In this document: one piece after another, positions 42,568-51,713 of the stretch | Layout of the letters: every line of letters starts with the position of its first letter | Numbering within the stretch: position 1 is the first letter of the stretch | IMG/VR virus record: IMGVR_UViG_3300037847_003323 | Coordinates: 1,213 to 65,212 of that record | Reading direction: 5' to 3' (one strand) | From: a virus | DNA length: 64,000 nucleotides | Notes under the pieces: model-generated | Databases searched by the model: none | What the model was told of the DNA's origin: nothing | Seen by the model: the letters and a program-made list of their open reading frames with translations, nothing else | Made by a program: the position numbers and the translations under genes

Positions 42568-42788
42568 TGGAGTTTGATAAGCAGATAAAGTTAGGACATC
42601 TGTTGTTGACAGACAGGAAGTGTCGTATCTGCGGAGAAGAGAAAAATTTAATGGAGGGATTTTACAGAACTAGAAAAGATAGAGGTCCAGTAGCATCATC
42701 ATATTCGTATGAGTGTAAGGAATGCACGATAAAAAGAATAAGAGAAACTAAAAGATGTAATAACCTATGGGAATATCCAGACTGGTAG
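42567..42788 (+). CDS. Small zinc-ribbon protein (73 aa)
   Basis: Overlaps the gp17 stop by one base. It has two CxxC pairs, CRIC (19-22) and CKEC (50-53), in the pattern KCRICGEEKNLMEGFY...YECKECTIKR that typifies the zinc-binding N-terminal part of some phage HNH nucleases and recognises a small adaptor here. No HNH catalytic residues follow, because the protein ends 20 residues later. Likely a structural zinc finger with a basic C-terminus; the target is unknown. Location between 17 and 18 would allow a role in packaging or assembly. Confidence 0.7.
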   Translation: MEFDKQIKLGHLLLTDRKCRICGEEKNLMEGFYRTRKDRGPVASSYSYECKECTIKRIRETKRCNNLWEYPDW

Positions 42789-42824
42789 TTCACGTCATGT
42801 TTCCCCTCTGAAAGTGCTCTAAAT

Positions 42825-42832
42825 TCTAAATA
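42825..42832 (+). promoter_or_regulatory. Late-promoter variant TCTAAATA before gene 18
   Basis: Same TCTAAATA sequence as before gene 3 (51692). It is the only octamer-like element in the 79-base gap upstream of the sheath gene, 35 bases before its start. Confidence 0.4.
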
Positions 42833-42867
42833 TCTACAGATAAACTTGAGACTCGGAGACAACTAGC

Positions 42868-45072
42868 ATGGCAACTCCTCAATTATCTCCCGGTGTAATT
42901 ACGAGGGAAGTTGATCTTACCTTAGGGAGAGCTGATAACGTTCTGTCGAACGTTGGTGCGATTGCAGGACCTTTTGAACTGGGACCTGTAGACGAAGCAG
43001 TAGACATTACAACTGAGCAGCAGCTCATCAGTGTTTTTGGTAAACCAATCTCTACTGATAGACAGTACGAATATTGGATGAGCGCAGCCTCTTACCTTTC
43101 TTATGGAGGCGTTCTTAAGGTTGTAAGAACGAACGGTGCAAACCTTAACAACGCAAACGCTGGTGTTGGTGCAGCAAGCACAACCTCAGCAAAAATTAAG
43201 AATTTCGACGACTACGAAGCGAATTATTCTGACAACGCTCAGAACTTCACGTATGCAGCAAAAACTCCAGGTACTTGGGGTAATGGACTGAAGGTTTGCT
43301 TCATCGACGACTTAGCAGATCAGGTAATCGGTGTTACCACAACTGACTTAGGCAACGCTGGTTGCACAATCGGTTTCGGTGTTACCACCACATTATCTGG
43401 AACTCTCGCTGGCATTGGTACAACTTCCAGCGTTGATGGACATCTTAAGGCAATCATCACTGGCGTTAGCACTGATGCAACAAACGGTGCATCTACAATT
43501 GACGTTAAAATTGTTTCTAGAGTCTCTGGTGCAGGAACAGAAACCGCAATTACCTACAAAGAAAACGATCCTCTCTCTTCCATTGAGACTGGAGATACCC
43601 TTCACTTTGTTAACAACTCTGGTGTTAATACTGGTGGCGGACACGCTGCTGCTCTCGCAGGAACTGCTGGAACTGTAACCGACTGGTACAACGGACAAAC
43701 ACTTTCGCTGACTAACTCAACTATTTTCTGGAAGCAACTTGCAAGCAAGCCTGTAACCAACCAATATAGTCTTGACAGAAACAGTAAAGGTGATGCGATG
43801 CACGTCGCTATCGTTGATGACAACGGTACTGTCACTGGTGTCAAGGGCACAATTCTTGAGAGCAATACGTTCCTCTCTAAAGCAGCAGATGGCGTATCCT
43901 CCGTTGAGTCTCCAGAAAGAAGTTTCTACAAGGACTTCCTCGCACAAAGATCTCAATACGTCTACGCAGGAAGAAATCCATCCGCAGGATTGGATGCATA
44001 TCATGCTACCGAACCAAGAGCAACTGGATTCTCTACCGACTTTACTCCAGTAACCACTGCAAACGGACTCTGGGCACAAGATACTCAGGATGTAACCTTC
44101 GCCGCATTGGGCAACGTTACTTACAATCTCGCAGGCGGTAAGGTTTACACCGATCAGGGTGGATATGCCGCAACTCTGGGAGACTTGTCAGCGTCTTACG
44201 ATTTGTTCGCTAACAAGGATGAGCAAACTGTTGACTTCCTGATTAACGGACCTGGACTTTCCGTTGAAGAAGAGTCTCAGGCAAAAGCAAACAAACTCAT
44301 CTCTATCGCAAACGATAGAAAGGATTGTATTGCAGTCATCTCTCCTGATAGAGGAAATGTCGTTAACGTAACCAGCGCAGCAGATCAGACGAATAACGTC
44401 ATCAAGTTCTTCGCGCCTATCAACTCCTCATCCTATGCGGTGTTTGATTCTGGTTACAAGTACACCTATGACAGATTCAACAACCAGTTTAGATTCCTTC
44501 CAACCAACGCTGACGTTGCTGGATTGATGGTTAGAACTGAAGTTGAACAGTTCCCTTGGTATTCTCCCGCAGGTGCTAACAGAGGAACTCTGAATAATGC
44601 AATCAAACTTGCATACAACCCCAATAAGGCACAGAGAGACTCGCTGTATGAGTCTAGAATCAACGCTATCATCAATCAACCTGGTTCTGGCGTCATTCTC
44701 TTCGGTGATAGAACTGGATTGTCCTTCGCATCCGCGTTCGACAGAATCAACGTTCGCCGTCTCTTCCTTACCGTTGAGAAGGCACTCGAAGGAATTGCTA
44801 ACAACCAACTCTTCGAGTTCAACGATGAAATCACTCGTAACAACTTCCTGAATGTTGTTGAACCTTACCTCCGCGATGTGCAGGCGAAGAGAGGACTCTT
44901 TGATTTCAGAGTAATCTGTGATGAAACCAACAACACTCCAAGTGTAATTGATAACAATGAATTCCGCGCAGACATCTTCTTGAAACCAACTCGTTCCATC
45001 AACTTCGTCACCCTGACGTTCGTTGCTACTAGAACTGGCGTTGATTTCCAGGAAGTGACTGGCAGAGTTTGA
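42868..45072 (+). CDS. 18: Tail sheath protein gp18
   Basis: A 734-residue protein with the sheath start (QLSPGVITREVDLTLGR, about 4-20), matching the conserved 'SPGVxxxExD' of T4 gp18, then IAGPFELGPVDEAVDITTEQ and 'YWMSAASYLSYGGVLKVVR'. The C-terminal domain has the typical RINVRRLFLTVEKALEGIA and FLNVVEPYLRDVQAKRGLF, ending in the domain that inter-links neighbouring subunits (FVTLTFVATRTGVDFQEVTG). It contracts to drive the tube. The middle (about 85-330) is variable and exposed. A clear GGAG site lies upstream. Confidence 0.95.
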   Translation: MATPQLSPGVITREVDLTLGRADNVLSNVGAIAGPFELGPVDEAVDITTEQQLISVFGKPISTDRQYEYWMSAASYLSYGGVLKVVRTNGANLNNANAGVGAASTTSAKIKNFDDYEANYSDNAQNFTYAAKTPGTWGNGLKVCFIDDLADQVIGVTTTDLGNAGCTIGFGVTTTLSGTLAGIGTTSSVDGHLKAIITGVSTDATNGASTIDVKIVSRVSGAGTETAITYKENDPLSSIETGDTLHFVNNSGVNTGGGHAAALAGTAGTVTDWYNGQTLSLTNSTIFWKQLASKPVTNQYSLDRNSKGDAMHVAIVDDNGTVTGVKGTILESNTFLSKAADGVSSVESPERSFYKDFLAQRSQYVYAGRNPSAGLDAYHATEPRATGFSTDFTPVTTANGLWAQDTQDVTFAALGNVTYNLAGGKVYTDQGGYAATLGDLSASYDLFANKDEQTVDFLINGPGLSVEEESQAKANKLISIANDRKDCIAVISPDRGNVVNVTSAADQTNNVIKFFAPINSSSYAVFDSGYKYTYDRFNNQFRFLPTNADVAGLMVRTEVEQFPWYSPAGANRGTLNNAIKLAYNPNKAQRDSLYESRINAIINQPGSGVILFGDRTGLSFASAFDRINVRRLFLTVEKALEGIANNQLFEFNDEITRNNFLNVVEPYLRDVQAKRGLFDFRVICDETNNTPSVIDNNEFRADIFLKPTRSINFVTLTFVATRTGVDFQEVTGRV

Positions 45073-45109
45073 TTGATAACATAATTACCAAAACGGAGGA
45101 ATTCTAACA

Positions 45110-45751
45110 ATGTCAAACCTTAAAACTATCTCTCAATTTAAATCCAGATTACAGGGCGGCGGTGCCCGCTCTAATCTGTTTGAAGTCAACATCAATGACT
45201 TCAAGTTTGCACCTGCCTGGGACAATGAAACATTCCAGTTCTTGTGCAAAGCAGCTCAGTTGCCTGGTTCTAATGTCACTCCAATTGAAATTCCTTTTAG
45301 AGGTAGAACTCTGAAGGTTGCTGGTGACAGAACCTTTGATGAGTGGACTGTTACAGTCATCAACGACGAAGATTTCAAACTCAGAAATTCTTTCGAGCAG
45401 TGGATGAACGGTATCAGCAAACTGTCTGATGCATCTGGTGCAACTAAACCTGATGCTTACATGGGCAACGGTGTTGTTCATCAACTTGGTAGAGGATACA
45501 ACCAAGGACGTTTTTCTTCTGAAAACAGTGGTGTTGGAAATGGTGCTGGTGGTACAGCAGGTATTCAACCACTCAAAACGTACTTTTTTGAAGGTATCTT
45601 CCCAACAACAGTCTCCCCTATCGAACTTTCTTATGAAAATGAGAATGCGATTGAGGAATTCCAGGTGACTTTCCAGGTTCAGTACTTTGTATCTGGTTCT
45701 AACTCTGCAGCAGGTTCTGCTTCGGATCAGGCAAATACAGTCATTATCTGA
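45110..45751 (+). CDS. 19: Tail tube protein gp19
   Basis: The 213-residue protein has a gp19 start (ISQFKSRLQGGGARSNLFEV, about 6-25, then FLCKAAQLPGSNVTPIEIPF) and the usual tube core 'RGRTLKVAGDRTFDEWTVTV'. The end includes the conserved IEEFQVTFQVQYF strand. Gly-rich loop about 140-160 (GNGAGGTAGIQ) may be the inner or outer decoration. It polymerises inside the sheath. Preceded by CGGAGG, a strong ribosome-binding site, typical of an abundant protein. Confidence 0.94.
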   Translation: MSNLKTISQFKSRLQGGGARSNLFEVNINDFKFAPAWDNETFQFLCKAAQLPGSNVTPIEIPFRGRTLKVAGDRTFDEWTVTVINDEDFKLRNSFEQWMNGISKLSDASGATKPDAYMGNGVVHQLGRGYNQGRFSSENSGVGNGAGGTAGIQPLKTYFFEGIFPTTVSPIELSYENENAIEEFQVTFQVQYFVSGSNSAAGSASDQANTVII

Positions 45752-45754
45752 TAA

Positions 45755-45762
45755 TATAAATA
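45755..45762 (+). promoter_or_regulatory. Late-promoter octamer TATAAATA before gene 20
   Basis: Perfect octamer, four bases after the gp19 stop and 26 bases before the gp20 start. Confidence 0.7.
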
Positions 45763-45787
45763 TATCAGGTAAAAAGTTCCGAGTCTA

Positions 45788-47458
45788 ATGTCTGCTAGAT
45801 TATTTGGTTTTTCAATTGAAGACAACGAACCACTCAGTAAGGATACGGTCTCTCCCGTCCCGCCTAATAATGCGGACGGGAATGACTTTTACCTAACGAG
45901 TGGTTTTTTTGGTTCTTATGTAGATATTGAGGGAGTATATAGAACTGAAACAGAGTTAATCAAGAGGTACAGGGAGATGTCCCTGCACCCTGAAGTTGAT
46001 AGTGCAATTGAAGATATTGTAAACGAAGCAATTGTTTCGGACTCTTCAGATACACCAGTTCAGATTGAACTGTCAAATCTTAAGGCGAGTGATGGTATTA
46101 AGAAAAAAATTAGAGAAGAGTTTAAGTTTGTTTTAGACTTACTCGACTTTAATAATAAGGCACACGAAATTTATAGGAATTGGTATATTGACGGTAGACT
46201 TTATTATCATAAAGTCATCGATATGAAGAAACCCCAAGAGGGGATTCAGGAACTTCGTTACATTGACGCAATGAAGATGCGTTATGTAAGAAAACTCAAA
46301 ACAAAACCCGAAGACAAAATTCGTCTTGCAAATGCTGCCATTGGTGCAAAGAATCCAATGGATTATGATTTTCCTGAGGTTGAAGAATACTTTGAATACA
46401 CTCCTAAGGATGTATATCCTAGTGCAACTAACACTAGTAGCGGTGGTTCTAAAATTAAGATGACGAAAGATGCAGTTACATACTGCTCATCTGGACTTGT
46501 CGATAGAATCAAAGGTTCTACTCTTTCATATCTTCACAAATCAATCAAAGCACTCAATCAACTTAGAATGATTGAGGACTCTCTGGTTATCTATCGTCTG
46601 TCTAGAGCACCAGAACGTAGAATTTTCTACATCGATGTTGGTAATCTGCCTAAGCAAAAGGCAGAACAATACCTTCGTGATGTCATGATGCGTTATAGAA
46701 ACAAACTTGTCTATGATGCAAACACTGGTGAGATTCGTGATGACAAGAAATTCATGTCTATGATGGAGGATTTCTGGCTTCCTAGACGTGAAGGTGGTAG
46801 AGGAACTGAGATTACTACTCTTCCTGGTGGACAAAATCTTGGCGAAATCACCGATATTAACTACTTCCAGAGAAAGTTATATAAGGCATTGAACGTACCC
46901 GTATCTAGAATTGAAGGAGAGGGTGGTTTCAATCTTGGACGTTCTTCCGAAATTCTGAGAGATGAAGTCAAATTCAGCAAGTTTGTTGGACGTTTGAGAA
47001 AGAGATTCTCTAACATGTTCAATGATATTTTGAGAACTCAACTGTTACTCAAGAATGTCATCACTCCCGAAGATTGGGACTTGATGAGTGAGCATATTCA
47101 ATATGACTTCCTGTATGACAACCACTTCAGTGAACTGAAAGAATCGGAACTCATGCAAGAAAGACTTGGACTTCTTCAGAGTGCAGAACCATATATTGGC
47201 AAATACTATTCTCAAGATTATATTCGCCGTAAGGTTCTCCGTCAAACCGATGAAGAAATTATTGAGCAGGATGATTTGATTGCACAAGAAATCAAGGATG
47301 GAGTAATTCCAGATCCTGCAGAAATGATGGTAGATCCTGCGACTGGACAACCAGTAGCAGGTGGTGGTGATTTAGGAGCACCAGTAATGGAACCTGAGAT
47401 TGATGACTCTTCTGTAGAAGCACCAGAAATCAAGATGCCCAAAGGGGGCGAAATCTAG
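45788..47458 (+). CDS. 20: Portal vertex protein gp20
   Basis: At 556 residues, slightly longer than T4 gp20 (524). Typical portal features are YREMSLHPEVDSAIEDIVNE (about 61-80), FNNKAHEIYRNWYIDGRLYY, 'RIKGSTLSYLHKSIKALNQL', RAPERRIFYIDVGNLPKQKA and 'PGGQNLGEITDINYFQRKLY', all cyanophage gp20 hallmarks and the target of commonly used gp20 diversity markers. The 12-mer forms the DNA channel and nucleates prohead assembly. The C-terminal 45 residues are acidic/Pro/Gly-rich and probably disordered. Preceded by a late promoter. Confidence 0.96.
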   Translation: MSARLFGFSIEDNEPLSKDTVSPVPPNNADGNDFYLTSGFFGSYVDIEGVYRTETELIKRYREMSLHPEVDSAIEDIVNEAIVSDSSDTPVQIELSNLKASDGIKKKIREEFKFVLDLLDFNNKAHEIYRNWYIDGRLYYHKVIDMKKPQEGIQELRYIDAMKMRYVRKLKTKPEDKIRLANAAIGAKNPMDYDFPEVEEYFEYTPKDVYPSATNTSSGGSKIKMTKDAVTYCSSGLVDRIKGSTLSYLHKSIKALNQLRMIEDSLVIYRLSRAPERRIFYIDVGNLPKQKAEQYLRDVMMRYRNKLVYDANTGEIRDDKKFMSMMEDFWLPRREGGRGTEITTLPGGQNLGEITDINYFQRKLYKALNVPVSRIEGEGGFNLGRSSEILRDEVKFSKFVGRLRKRFSNMFNDILRTQLLLKNVITPEDWDLMSEHIQYDFLYDNHFSELKESELMQERLGLLQSAEPYIGKYYSQDYIRRKVLRQTDEEIIEQDDLIAQEIKDGVIPDPAEMMVDPATGQPVAGGGDLGAPVMEPEIDDSSVEAPEIKMPKGGEI

Positions 47459-47459
47459 T

Positions 47460-47467
47460 TATAAATA
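47460..47467 (+). promoter_or_regulatory. Late-promoter octamer TATAAATA before the gene 67-like gene
   Basis: Perfect octamer immediately after the gp20 stop, 24 bases before the next start. Confidence 0.7.
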
Positions 47468-47490
47468 CACACAACCAAAGGTATTAAAAA

Positions 47491-47715
47491 ATGGATGAAC
47501 TTATGGATATGATTGTGTCGGACGAAAGTCCATCACAAATCAGCGATAAAATCAAGGATATTCTTTTCGCTAAGTCTGCCGAAAGAATCGACGCTTTCCG
47601 TCCAGTTGCTGCAAACTCTTTATTCGGAGATGACTCTGGTTTGGAGATTGAAGATGGCGACACCGAAATTGATGGTGAAGCAGATGTAGATGACGTGGAA
47701 GATACAGAAGAATAA
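47491..47715 (+). CDS. 67: Prohead core protein, gp67-like (74 aa)
   Basis: The gene sits between 20 and 21 exactly where T4 has 67. Its layout is the same as T4 gp67 (80 residues): a helical N-terminal half (MDMIVSDESPSQISDKIKDI, then ERIDAFRPVAANSLF) and a highly acidic C-terminal tail (DGDTEIDGEADVDDVEDTEE). gp67 forms part of the scaffold core and is cleaved to internal peptides by the gp21 protease. Direct sequence identity to T4 is low, so the assignment depends on position, size and acidity. Confidence 0.75.
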   Translation: MDELMDMIVSDESPSQISDKIKDILFAKSAERIDAFRPVAANSLFGDDSGLEIEDGDTEIDGEADVDDVEDTEE

Positions 47716-47731
47716 ATAACTATTATAAATG
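47711..47731 (+). promoter_or_regulatory. Pair of late-promoter-like octamers
   Basis: AATAAATA (47711-47718), overlapping the gp67-like stop, and TATAAATG (47724-47731), each with one mismatch to TATAAATA. Either could serve the 187-aa gene starting at 47746. Confidence 0.4.
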
Positions 47732-47745
47732 AACTTTAAAGGATA

Positions 47746-48309
47746 ATGGCGCATAAACCGATTGGTGCAGGAACAAGTATTGCGACTACAGGCACGTCTG
47801 CAAAGACGGGTGCAATTAATGTTACATCGAGTGTATTGAGAATTACTGCTCTCAATACTGATGCATATGTTGCTGTTGGTGGAGATCCTACAGCATCCTT
47901 AAGTGATTATGTTATTCCTGCTGGAACTTCTGCTGGTATCGGTGTCACTAAGGCATCCCAAAGAGTTGTTGGAATTACAACTGGTACAACAACTATTGTT
48001 ACCTGTCCAGAAGGAACCCAAATGCCATTTGGTGTTGGTGAATTTGTAACCCTTCAAGCAAGCGGAATCAGTGATGCCCAATATACCACTGATTTGGCAC
48101 ACGTTGCTGTTGCTTCCGTTGACACTACTTCTGGTGTAGATGGATTCCATCAAACTAGAGTAACACTAACTGCAAATACTTCAGGAATTATTACTGACTT
48201 CAGTGCAACTGATGCACGATTGATTTCCTCCGTCAAAGTCGCTGCCATTTCCTATGGTACTGGCGGTTCTATTCATGTTCAACCCGTTCAAACCACAGGA
48301 ATTGCCTAA
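47746..48309 (+). CDS. Beta-rich virion protein between core and protease genes (187 aa)
   Basis: The 187-residue sequence is almost entirely Thr/Ser/Gly/Val/Ala with many beta-strands (GTSIATTGTSAKTGAINVTS; VYVAVGGDPTA-like region 'TDAYVAVGGDPTASLSDYVI'). 'VAVGGDPTA...YVIPAGTS' fits the jelly-roll or sandwich pattern of small phage capsid-decorating proteins, as does its location among the head genes. It replaces T4 gene 68 in position but is not similar in composition. Probably a head decoration or accessory capsid protein. It ends one base before gene 21. Confidence 0.7.
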   Translation: MAHKPIGAGTSIATTGTSAKTGAINVTSSVLRITALNTDAYVAVGGDPTASLSDYVIPAGTSAGIGVTKASQRVVGITTGTTTIVTCPEGTQMPFGVGEFVTLQASGISDAQYTTDLAHVAVASVDTTSGVDGFHQTRVTLTANTSGIITDFSATDARLISSVKVAAISYGTGGSIHVQPVQTTGIA

Positions 48310-48310
48310 A

Positions 48311-48961
48311 ATGAAACTCATTAGAGAAGAAATCGAAACAGTAGAGTTTCTTGTCGAGCAAAAGAACGGCAAGAAATCCATGTATATTGAAGGCGTATTC
48401 CTTCAGGGTAACATCAAAAACCGTAATGGTAGAATGTACCCTATGGAGACTCTTCGTAAGGAAGTTTCTCGTTACAATGAAAATCATGTCCAAGCAGGCA
48501 GAGCACTTGGTGAACTCGGACATCCTGACGGTCCTACCGTCAACTTAGACAGAGTTTCACATAAAATTGTTTCTCTGAAAGAAAGTGGTTCCAACTTTGT
48601 TGGAAAAGCAAAACTTCTGAATACACCCATGGGTAAGATTGCATCTTCTCTTATTGAAGAAGGTGTAAAACTCGGAGTGTCTTCTAGAGGTATTGGTTCT
48701 CTGAAGATGACGAAAGAGGGAATCAATGTTGTCGGTGACGACTTCATGTTAGCAACTGCTGCTGATATTGTTGCCGATCCTTCTGCCCCTGATGCTTTTG
48801 TTGAAGGCATTATGGAAGGTAAGGATTGGGTATGGGATGGAGGCATTCTTCGTGAGAAGTATGTCGAAAAAACATACAAAGAAATTAACACATTAGTTAC
48901 CCAGAAACAACTGGATGAGAAGAAGTTGGACTTGTTCAATTCCTTTCTCAATAACCTTTGA
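48311..48961 (+). CDS. 21: Prohead core protease gp21
   Basis: I choose ATG 48311, one base after the upstream stop, since the earlier in-frame start at 48254 would lie in the previous gene. At 216 residues it matches T4 gp21 (212). The catalytic His is His71 in ELGHPDGPTVNLDRVSH and the nucleophile is Ser124 or Ser125 in LGVSSRGIGSL, at the spacing known for the T4-type (S80) prohead proteases. It cleaves core and capsid proteins after I/L-x-E sites during maturation. KNRNGRMYPMETLRKEVSRY is a family-typical N-terminal motif. Confidence 0.93.
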   Translation: MKLIREEIETVEFLVEQKNGKKSMYIEGVFLQGNIKNRNGRMYPMETLRKEVSRYNENHVQAGRALGELGHPDGPTVNLDRVSHKIVSLKESGSNFVGKAKLLNTPMGKIASSLIEEGVKLGVSSRGIGSLKMTKEGINVVGDDFMLATAADIVADPSAPDAFVEGIMEGKDWVWDGGILREKYVEKTYKEINTLVTQKQLDEKKLDLFNSFLNNL

Positions 48962-48988
48962 TATTGACAATCATTAAATATTCTAATT

Positions 48989-48996
48989 TATAAATA
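48989..48996 (+). promoter_or_regulatory. Late-promoter octamer TATAAATA before genes 22-23
   Basis: Perfect octamer in the AT-rich 71-base gap before the scaffold gene, 36 bases before its start. The only gap between here and the terminator at 51662 is the 59 bases before gene 23, so this promoter can serve both. Confidence 0.75.
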
Positions 48997-49032
48997 AATA
49001 TAGATTTAATACGGTAAAATCGGAGAGTTCAA

Positions 49033-50151
49033 ATGTCGCGTGACAAAAATTTACAAGAAATGGAAGCTGGCACTACGCAATCCAAAACTGCTGTAAACGC
49101 AAACGCTAAAGCAGGAGAGGCAATGGCAGGACTGACAGGTTCCACCCCAGGACAAACTGGTAGTTACGAAGATCTTGGAGGTCCTACCCCCGAGAACTAC
49201 AGAACCGATGACGATTCAGCAAAGCTGAAGACTCCCGGTGGCACCCTTAAGCAAGTTAAGGATGTAGTTAACAAAGGAGCAAAAGCTGCTATGCCCATGA
49301 CAGGTAGTAAGGCATCCATGGAAGAGACTGAACTCGATACCGAAGAAACCATCGAAGAGGAAGAGGTAACAACTGACGAAGTAGTCGCTGAAGAAGAGAC
49401 TACTGAAGAGGAAGTTGTTGCTGAATCTGAGTATGACATCGAAGAAGATGTCAATGCTCTTCTCGGTGGTGAAGAACTCTCCGAGGAATTCAAAGAGAAG
49501 GCAAAAACCATCTTTGAAGCAGCAATCAATGCAAAGGTTGCATCTATTAAAGAAGAAATCGAAGCAAAGTATGCTGCTGCTCTTGACGAGCAAGTAGCAG
49601 AAGCTAAGGAAGAACTCGCAGAGCGTGTTGATTCCTACCTTGAGTATGTCTCTGACGAGTGGTTCAATGAGAACGCTCTTGCAGTCGAGGCAGGACTCAA
49701 GACTGAGATGACTGAATCATTCCTTGGCGGAATGAAGAGTCTTTTTGAAGAACATTATGTAACAATCCCTGAAGATAAGTATGATGTACTTGAGAGTATG
49801 GTAGAAAAACTTGATGATATGGAGACAAAACTCAACGAGCAAATCGAGAAGAATATCTCCCTCAACAAGCGTCTTTCTGAGTCGGTTGCTGATGGAATCC
49901 TGGATGAAGTCTCTGAAGGTCTTGCACAGACACAGAAAGAGAAGCTCGCGGCACTTTCCGAAGGTGTTGAGTTTGAAAGTGAAGAAGAATATCGTGAAAA
50001 ACTGGAAACCCTGAAGGAGTCGTATTTCTCTTCCAAGGTTCCTACCACTGCTAAGTCCGAAACCCTCTCCGAAGGTGTTGACACTGCACCCGTAACTCAT
50101 TCTGGCGCAATGGCTCACTATCTGAGAACCATGGGCAACATTAGTAAGTGA
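49033..50151 (+). CDS. 22: Prohead scaffold (core) protein gp22
   Basis: A 372-residue, highly acidic, helix-rich protein. The N-terminal third (1-95) is Thr/Gly-rich and disordered-looking with a NANAKAGEAMAGLTGSTPGQ stretch, followed by an acidic run (EETIEEEEVTTDEVVAEEET) and long coiled coils (about 155-330, KAKTIFEAAINAKVASIKEE). It ends in the conserved-type SGAMAHYLRTMGNISK. These are hallmarks of cyanophage gp22, the major internal scaffold that is degraded by gp21. In T4, gp22 is 269 residues; the added N-terminus is an extension. Spaced 59 bases from gene 23. Confidence 0.9.
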   Translation: MSRDKNLQEMEAGTTQSKTAVNANAKAGEAMAGLTGSTPGQTGSYEDLGGPTPENYRTDDDSAKLKTPGGTLKQVKDVVNKGAKAAMPMTGSKASMEETELDTEETIEEEEVTTDEVVAEEETTEEEVVAESEYDIEEDVNALLGGEELSEEFKEKAKTIFEAAINAKVASIKEEIEAKYAAALDEQVAEAKEELAERVDSYLEYVSDEWFNENALAVEAGLKTEMTESFLGGMKSLFEEHYVTIPEDKYDVLESMVEKLDDMETKLNEQIEKNISLNKRLSESVADGILDEVSEGLAQTQKEKLAALSEGVEFESEEEYREKLETLKESYFSSKVPTTAKSETLSEGVDTAPVTHSGAMAHYLRTMGNISK

Positions 50152-50210
50152 TTGAATTTAACATAATTCAAACCCAATACAAACTTTTTTAACTATTTTA
50201 GGTAAAGCAA

Positions 50211-51632
50211 ATGTTCCAATCTGAGCATCTGCAGGAAAAGTGGGCACCTCTCCTCAACTATGAGGGACTCGATCCTATTAAGGATTCCCACAGAAAGGCA
50301 GTTACTGCCGTCCTGCTCGAAAACCAAGAAAAATTCATGCGTGAGCAGTCTGCCTTCAACGAAGGTGGAATGCTTATGGAAACCCCCACCAACGCTGCTA
50401 ACGCTGCTGGTGCTGAAGGTGGTTTCGGTGGCGGTTCCGCTGCTGCTGGTCCTACCGCTGGTTTCGACCCCGTTCTGATTTCCTTAATCAGACGCTCCAT
50501 GCCTAACCTGATCGCATACGATCTGGCTGGAGTTCAACCAATGAGCGGTCCTACTGGACTCATCTTCGCAATGCGTTCCCGCTATCAGAATCAGAGCGGT
50601 TCGGAAACCTTCTATGATGAAGTCGATTCCGCATTCTCTGGACAGGACTTCGGACGCGATCAAGAAGGCGGCTTCACCGATGGTGCAGCTGGTATGGGTA
50701 CAACCAGTCAGTCTGGTTCCAACCCCGCTGTCCTGAACCCAACTGGTACTGCATCCTCCATCGGTTACAACGTTGGACAAGGGATGGTAACTGGTGATGC
50801 TGAGAACCTGAACACAGGTGCTAATGCATTCAACCAGATGGCGTTCTCTATCGAGAAAGTCACCGTTACCGCTAAGTCCAGAGCACTCAAAGCTGAGTAC
50901 TCCTTGGAACTGGCACAGGATCTGAAGGCAATCCACGGATTGAACGCTGAAGCAGAACTCGCTAACATCCTTAGCACTGAGATTCTTGCTGAAATCAACC
51001 GTGAAGTCATCAGAACCATCTACAAGGTTGCTGAGCAAGGTGCTGTACAAAACACCGCTACCGCTGGCGTCTTCGACTTAGACGTTGACTCTAACGGCAG
51101 ATGGAGTGTTGAGAAGTTCAAGGGACTCCTGTTCCAAATCGAGAGAGATGCGAACGCTATCGCACAAAGAACTCGTAGAGGAAAGGGCAACATCATCCTG
51201 TGTTCCGCAGACGTAGCATCTGCACTCACCATGGCTGGTGTTCTGGATTACACCCCTGCACTCAACGCTAACCTCACCGTCGATGACACTGGTAACACCT
51301 TCGCAGGTGTCCTGCAAGGTAAGTACAGAGTCTACATCGATCCTTATGCTGCTAACCTGACTTCTGGCAACGGAACTCCTGGTAACCAGTATTACGTCGT
51401 CGGTTATAAGGGTACTTCTCCTTATGACGCTGGTATCTTCTACTGCCCATACGTTCCTCTTCAGATGGTTCGTGCAGTTGGAGAGAACTCCTTCCAGCCC
51501 AAGATTGGCTTCAAGACTCGTTACGGTCTTGTTGCTAACCCATTCGCTGAAGGAACCAACCAGGGACTCGGCGCTCTGCACATCAACGCAAACCGTTACT
51601 ACAGACGAGTTGCTGTTAAGAACCTCATGTGA
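50211..51632 (+). CDS. 23: Major capsid protein gp23
   Basis: The 473-residue protein begins QSEHLQEKWAPLLNYEGLDP with DSHRKAVTAVLLENQEKFMR, characteristic of cyanophage gp23, followed by SLIRRSMPNLIAYDLAGVQP and MSGPTGLIFAMRSRYQNQSG, the HK97-fold capsid region. KRTRRGKGN-type P-domain (QRTRRGKGNIILCSADVASA) and 'YYVVGYKGTSPYDAGIFYCP' near the C-terminus are diagnostic. The first 65 or so residues are likely removed by gp21 during maturation, as in T4. GTAAAG precedes the start. The gene ends at a strong intrinsic terminator. Confidence 0.97.
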   Translation: MFQSEHLQEKWAPLLNYEGLDPIKDSHRKAVTAVLLENQEKFMREQSAFNEGGMLMETPTNAANAAGAEGGFGGGSAAAGPTAGFDPVLISLIRRSMPNLIAYDLAGVQPMSGPTGLIFAMRSRYQNQSGSETFYDEVDSAFSGQDFGRDQEGGFTDGAAGMGTTSQSGSNPAVLNPTGTASSIGYNVGQGMVTGDAENLNTGANAFNQMAFSIEKVTVTAKSRALKAEYSLELAQDLKAIHGLNAEAELANILSTEILAEINREVIRTIYKVAEQGAVQNTATAGVFDLDVDSNGRWSVEKFKGLLFQIERDANAIAQRTRRGKGNIILCSADVASALTMAGVLDYTPALNANLTVDDTGNTFAGVLQGKYRVYIDPYAANLTSGNGTPGNQYYVVGYKGTSPYDAGIFYCPYVPLQMVRAVGENSFQPKIGFKTRYGLVANPFAEGTNQGLGALHINANRYYRRVAVKNLM

Positions 51633-51661
51633 TATAATTTCCTTACGTGTGAAGGAAGTGC

Positions 51662-51690
51662 AAGGGGAGTCTTCGGACTCCCCTTTTTTT
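51662..51690 (+). terminator. Intrinsic terminator with TTCG tetraloop after gene 23
   Basis: Ten-base stem AAGGGGAGTC (51662-51671) with GACTCCCCTT (51676-51685) around TTCG (51672-51675), with a T-run to 51690. The very stable tetraloop stem is suited to ending the most heavily transcribed gene. Confidence 0.93.
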
Positions 51691-51691
51691 A

Positions 51692-51699
51692 TCTAAATA
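51692..51699 (+). promoter_or_regulatory. Late-promoter variant TCTAAATA before gene 3
   Basis: Directly after the terminator and 14 bases before the ATG, so a fresh late transcript for gene 3 and possibly uvsY is plausible. Confidence 0.45.
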
Positions 51700-51713
51700 A
51701 CTAGAAAGGATAA

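Noticed and set aside
42567-42788. HNH homing endonuclease
   Set aside because: The zinc-ribbon pattern resembles the N-terminus of some HNH enzymes, but the catalytic His-Asn-His part is absent and the protein is complete at 73 residues.
48254-48310. N-terminal extension of gp21 from 48254
   Set aside because: It would lie inside the 187-aa gene and add a hydrophobic stretch atypical of prohead proteases; ATG 48311 gives normal length.
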